42,660 nucleotides of DNA from Herbinix sp. (GTDB lineage: Bacteria > Bacillota > Clostridia > Lachnospirales > Lachnospiraceae). Positions 19,501-25,307 of the stretch are shown here, piece after piece. The notes beneath the pieces are model-generated. The model saw only the letters and a list, made by a program, of their open reading frames with translations. It was not told the origin of the DNA and made no database searches. Location of the stretch: positions 170,699 through 213,358 of the forward strand of contig JAQUYQ010000001.1 in assembly GCA_028691795.1 (NCBI GenBank), written 5' to 3'. The translations under genes were made by a program, and so were the position numbers. Positions within the stretch are counted from its first letter, which is position 1, and the number at the start of each line of letters is the position of its first letter.

Positions 19501-20671
19501 ATATATTAGTATTAACAGTATTGAGCTTTTTAATATCAATTCTTCTGGGCTCAATCTTAACATTTTTAGTTTGAACTATTCTATCAATGGATTTACCATT
19601 GAACTTGAGTTCTCTTTGTTTGGCTTTTAATTCTGTGTCTCTTTTAATAGATTGAGACGTTTTCCCTATTTTAGATTTAGTGATTTTATCGTTTATTTGA
19701 TTTGCAACTTTAATTTCGAATGCCAAATCATCAGTTAAAACTTCCGAATTAATTTCTTCATCGAGTATCTTATCTGCGATGGTAGAAAAAGCTATATCTT
19801 GAGCGTCCTTCTGTATTCTTTTAACTTCTTTCACAGTATTAGGCTGTGTTTTAGAAATAATTTTGTTCGATACAGTCTGGGCCGCGTTAGATATAGCTTT
19901 CGTATTTTTATCTTCTTTTTCGATTTGATCTTCCAAATCTTCCTCTGTTGTCAATGTGCGATTAAAGAACTTCATAGCTTTAAAGAATAAAGCAAAGCTT
20001 CTGTCATCACACTCAGAGGGATTGATCCTAACGACGCCAAATTTATTATAAATAAAAAAATTTATATTACCGAGTGATTTGAATTTTTCCATATCGTTTT
20101 TCACAAGATACAAAAGTATCATAATAGGATTGTTAACAGTTTTCCTGTTAATCTTTAAATCTTTGGAATCATCAAACCAATCATCAGCGTCGATTAAAAC
20201 AAATTTATTCGGATAATCACTAACTCTGTCATCGTTAATCATATTATTCAGGACTTCAAAATACTGATTAATTTTGACTAAATAGGGTAATTGTACAGAA
20301 TTAGTGAAAAACAATTCATTCCATTGCGATAAATCAAATATAAAGTTTCTGCCATTAAGGCTTGATATAGCAACGACCGGTTTTAATCTGGTTTGATCGC
20401 TGATATCTTTATATATATTCTTTCTATTAGATTTATCAATTGAACGAATAACCTTACTCCTGATTTTAAATACATATCTAAAATCCGCGAAGTAGTGATT
20501 ATATCCATTGGACTGAATGATAGGATTCTTTAAAAAATCAATGACCGTATTATGTGATTTACCACAGAATAAAGCAGCGTTTCCTAAAGTCATACTCCCA
20601 TCATGGTGAGGCATTTTTGTTTTCATCTTCTTTAAAAGAAGATGCCTCAAATCATTCAATGTGTTTTGCAT
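16550..20671 (-). CDS. Phage DNA-directed RNA polymerase beta subunit-like protein, unsplit
   Basis: This 1373-residue protein is a divergent beta (RpoB-like) subunit. Landmarks occur in RpoB order. Around 470-485, FLYIGGNKKIINKQ corresponds to the bacterial TFIINGTERVIVSQ region. Around 880-945, a TRTVSSKGLVGL stretch followed by SPDANVGVNKELTL parallels THKRRISALGPGG and ETPEGPNIGLI. Around 975-1000, RLSMSVKQSKHIIPV parallels NRALMGSNMQRQAVP. At 1298-1316, VGDKITFFSALKSVVGEV parallels GDKMAGRHGNKGVVS, keeping Lys1302. The last 45 residues resemble the end of the beta DivlNPLGVPSRM region. The first 400 residues, with a lysine-rich linker around 260-390, match nothing I know. With beta-prime, beta would form the catalytic centre; no sigma factor was seen. 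A promoter motif is at 20751, and a structured leader region lies further upstream. Start support: AAGGGGTG about 10 bases before ATG 20671. Confidence 0.85.
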   Translation of the reverse strand: MQNTLNDLRHLLLKKMKTKMPHHDGSMTLGNAALFCGKSHNTVIDFLKNPIIQSNGYNHYFADFRYVFKIRSKVIRSIDKSNRKNIYKDISDQTRLKPVVAISSLNGRNFIFDLSQWNELFFTNSVQLPYLVKINQYFEVLNNMINDDRVSDYPNKFVLIDADDWFDDSKDLKINRKTVNNPIMILLYLVKNDMEKFKSLGNINFFIYNKFGVVRINPSECDDRSFALFFKAMKFFNRTLTTEEDLEDQIEKEDKNTKAISNAAQTVSNKIISKTQPNTVKEVKRIQKDAQDIAFSTIADKILDEEINSEVLTDDLAFEIKVANQINDKITKSKIGKTSQSIKRDTELKAKQRELKFNGKSIDRIVQTKNVKIEPRRIDIKKLNTVNTNILDVKYPAFEKEYNKELLEHDIISSFTNMNNKNIPVFVKSITTEDTSDELTLKKTLRVVLEDGNRVRHNVTVDIPEFVEDKFLYIGGNKKIINKQLFLKPISKTGEGVVQICTNYNKIFLRRYGSKLTSKTEKLNKFLTTKKPPSIKIKTANNINTNKKYKSTIEYDELSKYFSFIETNNYKLFFNLDELEEIKDKYKFASIEDAMIIGYYKEKGQPSTPIYVDYNSQNIVSLSTDNVALDIVDFVVANFDPKLLGEFNSTNVGKKYMYTRATIMKKNVPLVLLLSYCEGLSTVLRKAEIEYKFSDTRPRDLSLDYNIVKFSDGYLVYKQIPLDNALLMNAFVDIPTEDYSFSDFDNKDIYFDIFELLFGVRNIANAFDTFYEFMIDPISKEVLNDLDQPTEFVDVLLYGNKLMSDNSFIKENNMNIYRIRSNEVVAGLLYKAITKAYMKYRDTAGNNNPVKISIPRNQIIKDLLELQTVEDYPTLNPIVELSKTRTVSSKGLVGLNLDRSYTEEKRSYDKSMMGIIGMSTSPDANVGVNKELTLEPNIVSARGYVDIKDDKMDELKDTNLFSPAELLTPLGNTRDDTVRLSMSVKQSKHIIPVNKMSPVLVSNGAEQIVQYHLSKDFVNVADEDGEVVEIDNDTEIMVVKYKSGKVEAIDLYDNIVKNGGGGFFLVNKKDTKLKKGDKFKKDDIIAYNNKFFTDESTGVNRFNIGTLEKVAIIPSFATYEDSSYVTQKLADDMSSEIVSKKEVVLGPNSNVEFLVKKGDKVNVGDDLIIYDQSFDEGEMNKLLRDVSDDIKEEFKSIGKNKHSSKYSGVIEDVKIYCSVDLEDLSPSLRKVVSSYYSKVNKKKALLNKYDKTGKIVKAGLMITEPSSKIEETNGKIKGNEVNGGVLIEIYLKYNNTVGVGDKITFFSALKSVVGEVKAPGYEGYTDFRPDEEISSVIGPSAILQRMTTSILTTMFANKVIIELKRKVEDIYKG

Positions 20672-20750
20672 ATTCTATATACACCCCTTACCAAGATAAT
20701 AAAAATCGATAGCTTATAGTACTTTCTGAGAATACTATTAGTTGACCTAT

Positions 20751-20762
20751 TACTATCTTGTT
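20751..20762 (-). promoter_or_regulatory. Candidate late-type phage promoter (AACA-N6-TA) for RNAP beta gene
   Basis: The minus strand reads AACAAGATAGTA, 80 bases upstream of ATG 20671. The motif is exact, but the leader is longer than for the other genes. Confidence 0.45.
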
Positions 20763-20764
20763 AA

Positions 20765-21020
20765 AGTTGTATAAATGAAAAACTCCATTGGATGAATATC
20801 ATTTTTATTTAAGAACCCACAACTTACTTCCGTACACCGACCCAGAAAAGTATGTTTCGGTTATGTACTTCGCTTATATTGGGCTAAAGTCTTTATCGAA
20901 GTTAAAAACTCCATAAAGCGGTGGTTACTATATCTGGAGGGCAAACGCCGCTTATAACCAGATATAGCCTCATTTGAAGCATATAAAAAATATCCCAGAA
21001 ATAATTTTATATCTTCAAAT
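20765..21020 (-). ncRNA. Candidate structured RNA or long 5' leader with a pseudoknot, upstream of RNAP beta
   Basis: No gene fits the 460 bases between 20672 and 21134, but there is clear pairing potential. A 10-bp inverted repeat joins 20928-20937 to 20958-20967. Its loop contains 20948-20953, which can pair perfectly with 20916-20921 outside the stem, giving an H-type pseudoknot. Further on, 20832-20835 and 20836-20840 pair with 20865-20868 and 20857-20861 (nine base pairs with a 3-base bulge), and 20867-20872 pairs with 20897-20902. A direct repeat AAAAACTCCAT occurs at 20778 and 20904. Orientation is inferred as minus because a TATATTATA motif lies at 21021-21029 on that strand and the beta gene is downstream. 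No terminator separates it from that gene, so it may be a regulatory leader rather than a free RNA. Confidence 0.45.
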
Positions 21021-21029
21021 TATAATATA
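21021..21029 (-). promoter_or_regulatory. Candidate early-type promoter (TATATTATA)
   Basis: The minus strand reads TATATTATA, just after the terminator of the 21135-21302 gene and just before the structured region. The DNA here is very AT-rich, so a chance match is possible. Confidence 0.35.
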
Positions 21030-21087
21030 GTTCAAAAAAATTTAATAAATAATACAATACAACCTAGTAGCCGATTTTTCTTTACCA

Positions 21088-21130
21088 CCAAAAAAAATAA
21101 GGAGGAATGGTGTTATTACCATTCCTCCTT
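21088..21130 (-). terminator. Intrinsic terminator after the small gene at 21135-21302
   Basis: A perfect 13-bp stem pairs 21099-21111 with 21118-21130 and is followed on the minus strand by a run of eight T. It closes the minus-strand group 21135-22520. Confidence 0.9.
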
Positions 21131-21134
21131 ATAA

Positions 21135-21302
21135 TTACCTTGTCACAAAAGGACTCGCTTTTAAGTACCCACCTCTTGTGAGATCCACGTAGATGTTGAT
21201 ATCTCCGAAATCAACATCATCGGGATATCTGCCCATTATTAAACTCTCGAATTCTACCTCCTTTCTATTATCTACACCGGTTTCTGCTATAACGACCAAC
21301 AT
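21135..21302 (-). CDS. Small hypothetical protein, 55 aa
   Basis: This short gene is easy to miss. The minus-strand frame runs from ATG 21302 to TAA at 21137-21135 and encodes a balanced, non-repetitive protein (MLVVIAETGVDNRK at the start, ending ASPFVTR). AGGGAG lies 9 bases upstream of this ATG. An in-frame ATG at 21311 abuts that site and is less likely. The gene sits 53 bases after the 21356-21949 gene on the same strand and is followed almost at once by a strong terminator, so it is probably the last gene of that operon. The sequence alternates strand-like and acidic segments and has no cysteines or membrane segment. I do not recognise a family. Confidence 0.65.
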   Translation of the reverse strand: MLVVIAETGVDNRKEVEFESLIMGRYPDDVDFGDINIYVDLTRGGYLKASPFVTR

Positions 21303-21355
21303 TTTAGACATCTCCCTTATTATTATTTAAACTCATTAAAATGAGTTTAGTGGGC

Positions 21356-21949
21356 TCACATGATACTTCTCATGTATCCATCGGGATCTTCTTCAAATTT
21401 TGTAATGATTTCTTTCGAGATCCCAACTCTCTTAAGATGTTTAAGAAACTCAGCTCGCCTAGCAAGAGGTCGAAGATGGGTGATATCCAGTCCTGCTCGA
21501 ACATAACTTCCTAAAGCATAACAGATCAAGAGTATCTCATGGGCGATGTTATCCTCGGTCAGCTCATCAAATGGCATAACCTTGTGGATATACATATTTT
21601 TGATGGCCTCCTCCCTCTCGATGGCCTGATTAACTTTATTGAGCTCGTTCTGATATATAGAGCTCAACTTAGGATTCTCTTTTGCGAGGACGGCCTTTAA
21701 ACCATCCTCGTTTAATTTAGGAAGAATATCATCTTCCGCCGCCAATCGACAAACTGCCAACCAACGAGTATTCACCTCGTCGACACATTTTCTCATGGCC
21801 AACGTGGTTCTACATTTTCTAGTCTCGATCAATTTGCTACAGTCTTTGACCATATCCTCAATCACGGAGATAATTACCTCATCGAATTTCTCCGTGTTAT
21901 CGGGACTGTAATTAGATTTCAGCAGAGACACGATTTTCCGAGCTTTCAT
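21356..21949 (-). CDS. Hypothetical helical protein, 197 aa
   Basis: I do not recognise this protein. It is almost entirely helical, soluble and charged, with several cysteines (for example in CSKLIETRKCRTT near residue 37) that do not form a CxxC pair, so a metal site is not evident. Third codon positions carry more C and G than in the flanking virion genes. It belongs to a minus-strand group 22520 to 21135 of four tightly packed unknown genes: it starts 14 bases after the gene ending at 21964, with an AGGAGG-type site in that gap, and precedes a 55-residue gene. A TATATTATT motif upstream of the group at 22598-22606 suggests early expression. No function can be assigned. Confidence 0.75.
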   Translation of the reverse strand: MKARKIVSLLKSNYSPDNTEKFDEVIISVIEDMVKDCSKLIETRKCRTTLAMRKCVDEVNTRWLAVCRLAAEDDILPKLNEDGLKAVLAKENPKLSSIYQNELNKVNQAIEREEAIKNMYIHKVMPFDELTEDNIAHEILLICYALGSYVRAGLDITHLRPLARRAEFLKHLKRVGISKEIITKFEEDPDGYMRSIM

Positions 21950-21963
21950 TTTGTTTATCCTCC

Positions 21964-22182
21964 TTATTTTTTATATCGTTCAATCATATTCAATGAGTCT
22001 GACAGAAATATATGGGCAAATATATACCAGTTCTCACTCCTATCAGTTTTCTTTATATAGGTTTCTTCATATTGTTTTAAAGCTTGTGCGGCGTAATCAT
22101 TGCCTAAAGATTTATACATCTCCAATCTGATAATTATATCGGTTATTTCAACCTTAAAATGATTTATTGTTGGAAGGACCAT
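21964..22182 (-). CDS. Small hypothetical helical protein, 72 aa
   Basis: I do not recognise this protein. It reads as two or three helices with acidic and basic faces (EITDIIIRLEMYKSLGNDY and the C-terminal FLSDSLNMIERYKK) and has no cysteine. It overlaps the preceding gene (22164-22520) by 19 bases, and its GGAAGGAAA-type ribosome binding site lies within that gene, suggesting coupled translation. It sits inside a four-gene minus-strand group of unknowns. Confidence 0.7.
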   Translation of the reverse strand: MVLPTINHFKVEITDIIIRLEMYKSLGNDYAAQALKQYEETYIKKTDRSENWYIFAHIFLSDSLNMIERYKK

Positions 22183-22520
22183 ATTATATTTTCCTTCCTT
22201 CCATATATTACACCAATGGCATATCTAGAACCGTTGGTTGTTATAGTAGTCATCCAACTAACATCACGTTTTATTTTGTCCATTTGAGGCTTAAACTCGG
22301 GTGGAATACCAACCGGAAGATCTTCCGGCGATATGAACAACTTAGATGGATCAACTGGTGGTATTGGATATTTACTAATATCAAAATACAGATTAAGTCT
22401 TGACCATATACCATCTTCAACATAATAACTTTCAACGAACTCATCGATCTTTAATTTCTTAAAGTAGTTTTTAATGATTGAAACCTCGTTCAAATATTTA
22501 TCGATATCAATGTTTTTCAT
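22164..22520 (-). CDS. Hypothetical protein, 118 aa
   Basis: I do not recognise this protein. A helical N-terminus (about residues 1-35) is followed by a proline-rich middle (YPIPPVDPSKLF, LPVGIPPEFKP) and a strand-like C-terminus (SRYAIGVIYGRKENIIW). It has no membrane segment or cysteines. It is the first gene of the minus-strand group 22520-21135. The start has an AGGAGG-type site upstream (plus-strand CCTCCTT near 22532), and a TATATTATT motif lies at 22598-22606, about 80 bases before the ATG. It is transcribed away from the large candidate RNA at 22663. Confidence 0.7.
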   Translation of the reverse strand: MKNIDIDKYLNEVSIIKNYFKKLKIDEFVESYYVEDGIWSRLNLYFDISKYPIPPVDPSKLFISPEDLPVGIPPEFKPQMDKIKRDVSWMTTITTNGSRYAIGVIYGRKENIIWSFQQ

Positions 22521-22597
22521 TTCTTTATATCCTCCTTATTTACTATGATCCCTTATCTTAATAGATCTATAAAATTTAATATTCAGTATTACACGTT

Positions 22598-22606
22598 AAT
22601 AATATA
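22598..22606 (-). promoter_or_regulatory. Candidate early-type promoter (TATATTATT)
   Basis: The minus-strand motif is similar to TATATTATA seen before other small-gene operons. It lies upstream of the four-gene group that starts at 22520. The spacer is AT-rich, so a chance match cannot be excluded. Confidence 0.3.
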
Positions 22607-22651
22607 TATTCGTTATTCTAAAAATTACTAAATTGAAAATAATTTTAGTGT

Positions 22652-22663
22652 AACATATTATTA
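22652..22663 (+). promoter_or_regulatory. Candidate late-type promoter (AACA-N6-TA) for the large RNA
   Basis: AACATATTATTA is an exact AACA-N6-TA match at the left border of the GC-rich structured region. It is the only such motif correctly oriented just before it. Confidence 0.45.
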
Positions 22664-23262
22664 ATTGTAATTCCGCCTGTGGGTGTGACAGCTTGAGGGT
22701 GGGAATAATGCGTGTATGGACTGTAACGTTTGTTAATTATGATCTCGCCATACACGTCCTCTTGCTCTAGAAATTGATCTGTAGGTAAAATGCAAAAATA
22801 ACTACAGGTTCCTTCTCTCATAACTGATAATGTAAACCGACCATAATATATAAAAGATGGTCGGTTCCTTACGGTTATGGGGGAGGGGGGCAAGAGGGGG
22901 GCAAGATACGGAGGATACGTAAGAAGGCACCAGCGCCGAGCGTCTTGGAATACCGGAAGGGATTCCGAAGGAAAACCGAAGGGATGAAAAGGAGAGCGAA
23001 GCGATACGCGGAGAGGCGGGAATAAAAAAGAGAAGGAGAAAAGGGGAGAAGAAAGATAGAAGAGAGAAAAGAAGAAGAGAGATGGAGGGGGAGAAAGGAG
23101 GGAACCGACCCCAGAAAGAGGAACGAAGTGACGAGGGATGGGGTTGGAATAACGTCTCCGAAACAAGTTACTAAAACACAGTAAATACTAGGTATTAGAT
23201 AAATAGATCAAAAACATATAGATATTGATAACACTTTTAAAGTGTTATCAAATAATTTTTTG
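22663..23262 (+). ncRNA. Candidate large structured non-coding RNA, about 600 nt
   Basis: This divergent spacer holds no credible gene, yet it is far richer in G and C than the rest of the window and dense in pairing. On the plus strand in order: 22670-22674 with 22702-22706, enclosing 22677-22680 with 22688-22691; 22711-22719 with 22748-22756 (9 bp); 22779-22784 with 22802-22807; 22832-22844 with 22857-22872 (GTAA/TTAC plus a 9-bp helix); 22947-22951 with 22962-22966, capped by CC-GGAA-GG, a GNRA tetraloop; and 23105-23112 with 23140-23147 (8 bp with G-U pairs). Bases 22667-22674 can also pair with 23146-23153 (7 of 8), a possible closing helix. A purine tract fills 23018-23104. A promoter-like motif precedes it and a perfect terminator ends it. 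Size and phage setting recall large ornate phage RNAs such as ROOL or GOLLD; identity was not tested. Confidence 0.6.
23225..23261 (+). terminator. Intrinsic terminator of the large candidate RNA
   Basis: A near-perfect palindrome (23225-23237 with 23239-23251) is followed by TAATTTTTTG on the plus strand only. This shows that the spacer is transcribed rightwards from a start within it. Confidence 0.88.
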
Positions 23263-23267
23263 CTTTA

Positions 23268-23276
23268 TATATTATA
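23268..23276 (+). promoter_or_regulatory. Candidate early-type promoter (TATATTATA)
   Basis: TATATTATA lies 7 bases after the terminator T-run and about 50 bases before ATG 23328, where a new promoter is required. Confidence 0.45.
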
Positions 23277-23327
23277 ATAAGAGAGACAACTATATCTTAT
23301 ATAGAATATAAAGGAGAATAACAATTT

Positions 23328-23996
23328 ATGTTTATAATCAATAATCTATATATTACTATTATCAGTATATTAATAGTAATAATATCATCAGAGATATTAA
23401 AAAGAATATTCTTTACTATATCTCAAAAGATAATATCATTTGATTATTATTTAGGAGATCTAATGATAATACCAGAAAATGAAATGAGTGAAGAACTTTA
23501 TGATGAATATAAAAATGACAATATAAAGAAAATCACAATAGATGATGGAGATATGACTAAAGCAGAAAATGTTGTATTATTTAATAAAGAAAAAATAGAT
23601 CTTGATAATTATAATATTCTTATCAATAGTATATTTACTATATTGAGATTAATAAGTATAATTGAAATTATGAGGATATTATATTTATTAATTATCAACG
23701 ATAAAGTATATAATATTTATTATATTGGAATATCATATATCATTATATCTATAATGATATTATCATTAGATTTTATAATATCATTATTTACAAATATATT
23801 TAGTTTATTTGTAAATAATTCTAAAGATAAAATAGATATATTCTTATCAAAAGAAATACCATATAACTTATATAATACATTATATAATAAAAATATTTTA
23901 TATAAAGATATGATTAAGATAGGTAGATTATTAATATATCATATAATAATTAATGAAATATCGTTGATGTACTTATTATATATAATAACTAAATAA
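23328..23996 (+). CDS. Multi-pass membrane protein, 222 aa
   Basis: I do not recognise a family. The protein is extremely rich in Ile, Leu, Asn and Lys. Probable membrane segments lie near residues 5-25, 99-123, 131-163 (possibly two) and 200-220. Between the first two is an acidic/lysine-rich soluble loop of about 70 residues. It may act in the host membrane early in infection, for example in exclusion or host takeover, but nothing in the sequence proves this. AAAGGAG lies about 12 bases before ATG 23328, and a TATATTATA motif sits upstream at 23268. The next gene starts 17 bases after the stop, so it leads the group ending at the terminator near 24780. Its AT content is even higher than that of its neighbours. 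Confidence 0.75.
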   Translation: MFIINNLYITIISILIVIISSEILKRIFFTISQKIISFDYYLGDLMIIPENEMSEELYDEYKNDNIKKITIDDGDMTKAENVVLFNKEKIDLDNYNILINSIFTILRLISIIEIMRILYLLIINDKVYNIYYIGISYIIISIMILSLDFIISLFTNIFSLFVNNSKDKIDIFLSKEIPYNLYNTLYNKNILYKDMIKIGRLLIYHIIINEISLMYLLYIITK

Positions 23997-24013
23997 AAGG
24001 AGGCTGTTAATAT

Positions 24014-24505
24014 ATGAAAGAAAAATTATTTGTATTGTCATATAATGATAATATAATAGGCATATGTAATAATAAAGATTATTTACTTTATTATATAATG
24101 GCTAGATGTTTACCCATTAGTAAAGTAAATATAGAGAAGGTTAGGAGTGATAAAAAGAAAGATAAAATATTGAGCAAATATCTTGAGTTTTATATAGAAG
24201 AATTCCATGGTTATTATGTTCCTAGTAGGGATATTAAGATCATCGAGAATATGATTAAAGAAGAAAGAGGTTTGATGAAATTAACCATTGAATCTTTGCG
24301 AGACTATAGTAATCCGATGATATATAATATAACCCGAAAAGAGAGAAAGGTATTATTAGAAGCATTGGATTTACTTGAAACGAAAATAAAGAAAAAAAAT
24401 ATTAATGAGTTCGTGGATGTAGAAACTCTCGTTAGAGAGAATTGTCTTTTAGATGATATGCGTTTATGGAATTCATTATATATTGATAAAATTAATAGGG
24501 AGTAA
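24014..24505 (+). CDS. Hypothetical protein, 163 aa, member of a three-gene paralogous family
   Basis: The function is unknown. The N-terminal part (FVLSYNDNIIGICNNKDYLLYYIMARCLP, then a basic strand and a YLEFYIEEFHGYYVPS segment) has the same layout as the genes at 27481 and 27946: a short strand ending in a D/E-D/N pair, a (I)GxC/Y strand, a Lys-rich helix beginning with KxxxxY, a second strand I-x-K-I/V, an F/Y-G-Y/F-x-(V/I)P motif, then a helical C-terminus. The likely paralogy suggests a small alpha/beta domain repeated by duplication in this accessory region. AAAGGAGG lies 10 bases before the ATG. It is co-transcribed with the membrane protein before it and the zinc ribbon gene after it. 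Confidence 0.75.
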   Translation: MKEKLFVLSYNDNIIGICNNKDYLLYYIMARCLPISKVNIEKVRSDKKKDKILSKYLEFYIEEFHGYYVPSRDIKIIENMIKEERGLMKLTIESLRDYSNPMIYNITRKERKVLLEALDLLETKIKKKNINEFVDVETLVRENCLLDDMRLWNSLYIDKINRE

Positions 24506-24510
24506 CGAGA

Positions 24511-24747
24511 ATGAAATGTCTTGGATGTAACGAAGAAATGAAAAGCATTAATTTTCTTAAAGATTATTATTATAATGGTATAGAATGTAGAGCTGAAATG
24601 GTAAAATGCCCTCATTGTAAATCCGTTACTGAAATTATATGTAACGCCCGAACTCTTGAGGTGTGTAAAGTTACATGGATAAGAGCCGAAAATGCTACTG
24701 GGTTAATTAGAAGATTTAACCTATTAGGAAATAATTTGAAAAAGTAA
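24511..24747 (+). CDS. Small zinc-ribbon protein, 78 aa
   Basis: Two CxxC pairs, Cys3/Cys6 (CLGC) and Cys33/Cys36 (CPHC), are spaced as in small zinc ribbons, so the first 40 residues probably bind one Zn ion. Additional cysteines at about 26, 45 and 52 are not arranged as a second clear site. The C-terminal half is basic with strand-like segments (TLEVCKVTWIRAE). Such proteins often bind nucleic acid or act as adaptors, but the partner is unknown. It starts 5 bases after the previous stop with a weak ribosome site inside that gene's end (GGGAGTAACGAG), so translation may be coupled. It is the last gene before a strong terminator. Confidence 0.8.
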   Translation: MKCLGCNEEMKSINFLKDYYYNGIECRAEMVKCPHCKSVTEIICNARTLEVCKVTWIRAENATGLIRRFNLLGNNLKK

Positions 24748-24758
24748 TATAAACCAAT

Positions 24759-24803
24759 ATACCAAGAGAGATGATTATAATCATCTCTCTTGGTATTTAT
24801 TAT
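24759..24803 (+). terminator. Intrinsic terminator
   Basis: A perfect 17-bp stem pairs 24759-24775 with 24780-24796 and has a 4-base loop. It is followed by TTATTATTTG. It closes the 23328-24747 group. Confidence 0.85.
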
Positions 24804-24809
24804 TTGTCA

Positions 24810-24821
24810 TACATTTAAGTA
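24810..24821 (+). promoter_or_regulatory. Candidate late-type promoter (TACA-N6-TA)
   Basis: TACATTTAAGTA lies immediately after the terminator and 25 bases before the proposed TTG start at 24846. It is almost identical to the motif at 1420. Confidence 0.45.
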
Positions 24822-24845
24822 AAAAATAGGAAAGTGGTGTTTATA

Positions 24846-25247
24846 TTGAAAGACATTATTAAAGTGCATAAAAAGAAAATATCCCAGAGGGTGACCATTA
24901 AAGATATAGAACCATTTTTTAATGATAAAATGATTTACACTGTGCCTAAAAAGGTGGAAGATTATTTTATTAAATTAAGAAAAGAATTACCACTTGCGGA
25001 TGTCTTATTTAATAAGGCATTATCCGTTGCCCTTTTTAATTGTACGAATAATACTTGTTATGTATTAACATGTAATCCCGAACTTGAATCGGATATTGAA
25101 AGATGTGTTAAGATTAACATTAGTGAATTAATTGATACATATACCTCTCGCATTTCTCCTGATGAAATAGAATCCTTTGAGAAAATGATTTGTAGTGCAA
25201 ACGTTTTGCTCATTAATAAGAAGGATTGGTCCCATTTATTAAAATAA
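24846..25247 (+). CDS. Hypothetical protein, 133 aa
   Basis: I do not recognise this protein. It is mixed alpha/beta. A lysine-rich N-terminus (KVHKKKISQRV) leads into a region with four scattered cysteines (for example FNCTNNTCYVLTC near residues 74-86) that does not match a standard metal site. The proposed start is TTG 24846, because the GTGGTG motif at 24834-24839, which resembles the AAGGTGGTG site used elsewhere here, sits 6 bases upstream. A GTG at 24834 would place the site inside the gene. It precedes the thymidylate kinase gene by about 60 bases without a terminator, so the two are likely co-transcribed. Confidence 0.65.
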   Translation: MKDIIKVHKKKISQRVTIKDIEPFFNDKMIYTVPKKVEDYFIKLRKELPLADVLFNKALSVALFNCTNNTCYVLTCNPELESDIERCVKINISELIDTYTSRISPDEIESFEKMICSANVLLINKKDWSHLLK

Positions 25248-25307
25248 GTATTTTTGATAAATGAAGATATATATTATTTATATAAGAAAAGAAATGAGGA
25301 GATTAAA

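Noticed and set aside
20672-21134. tRNA or group I intron in the gap before the beta gene
   Set aside because: No cloverleaf with a T-arm signature and no clear P7/P3 core was found. The pairings seen fit a pseudoknotted leader better, and the neighbouring beta gene is not interrupted.
22645-23166. Minus-strand open frame of 173 codons across the GC-rich spacer
   Set aside because: The product is low complexity (runs of Ser, Phe, Pro, Leu), being the complement of the purine tract. It has no ribosome binding site, and the region's terminator and promoter motif point to plus-strand transcription of an RNA.
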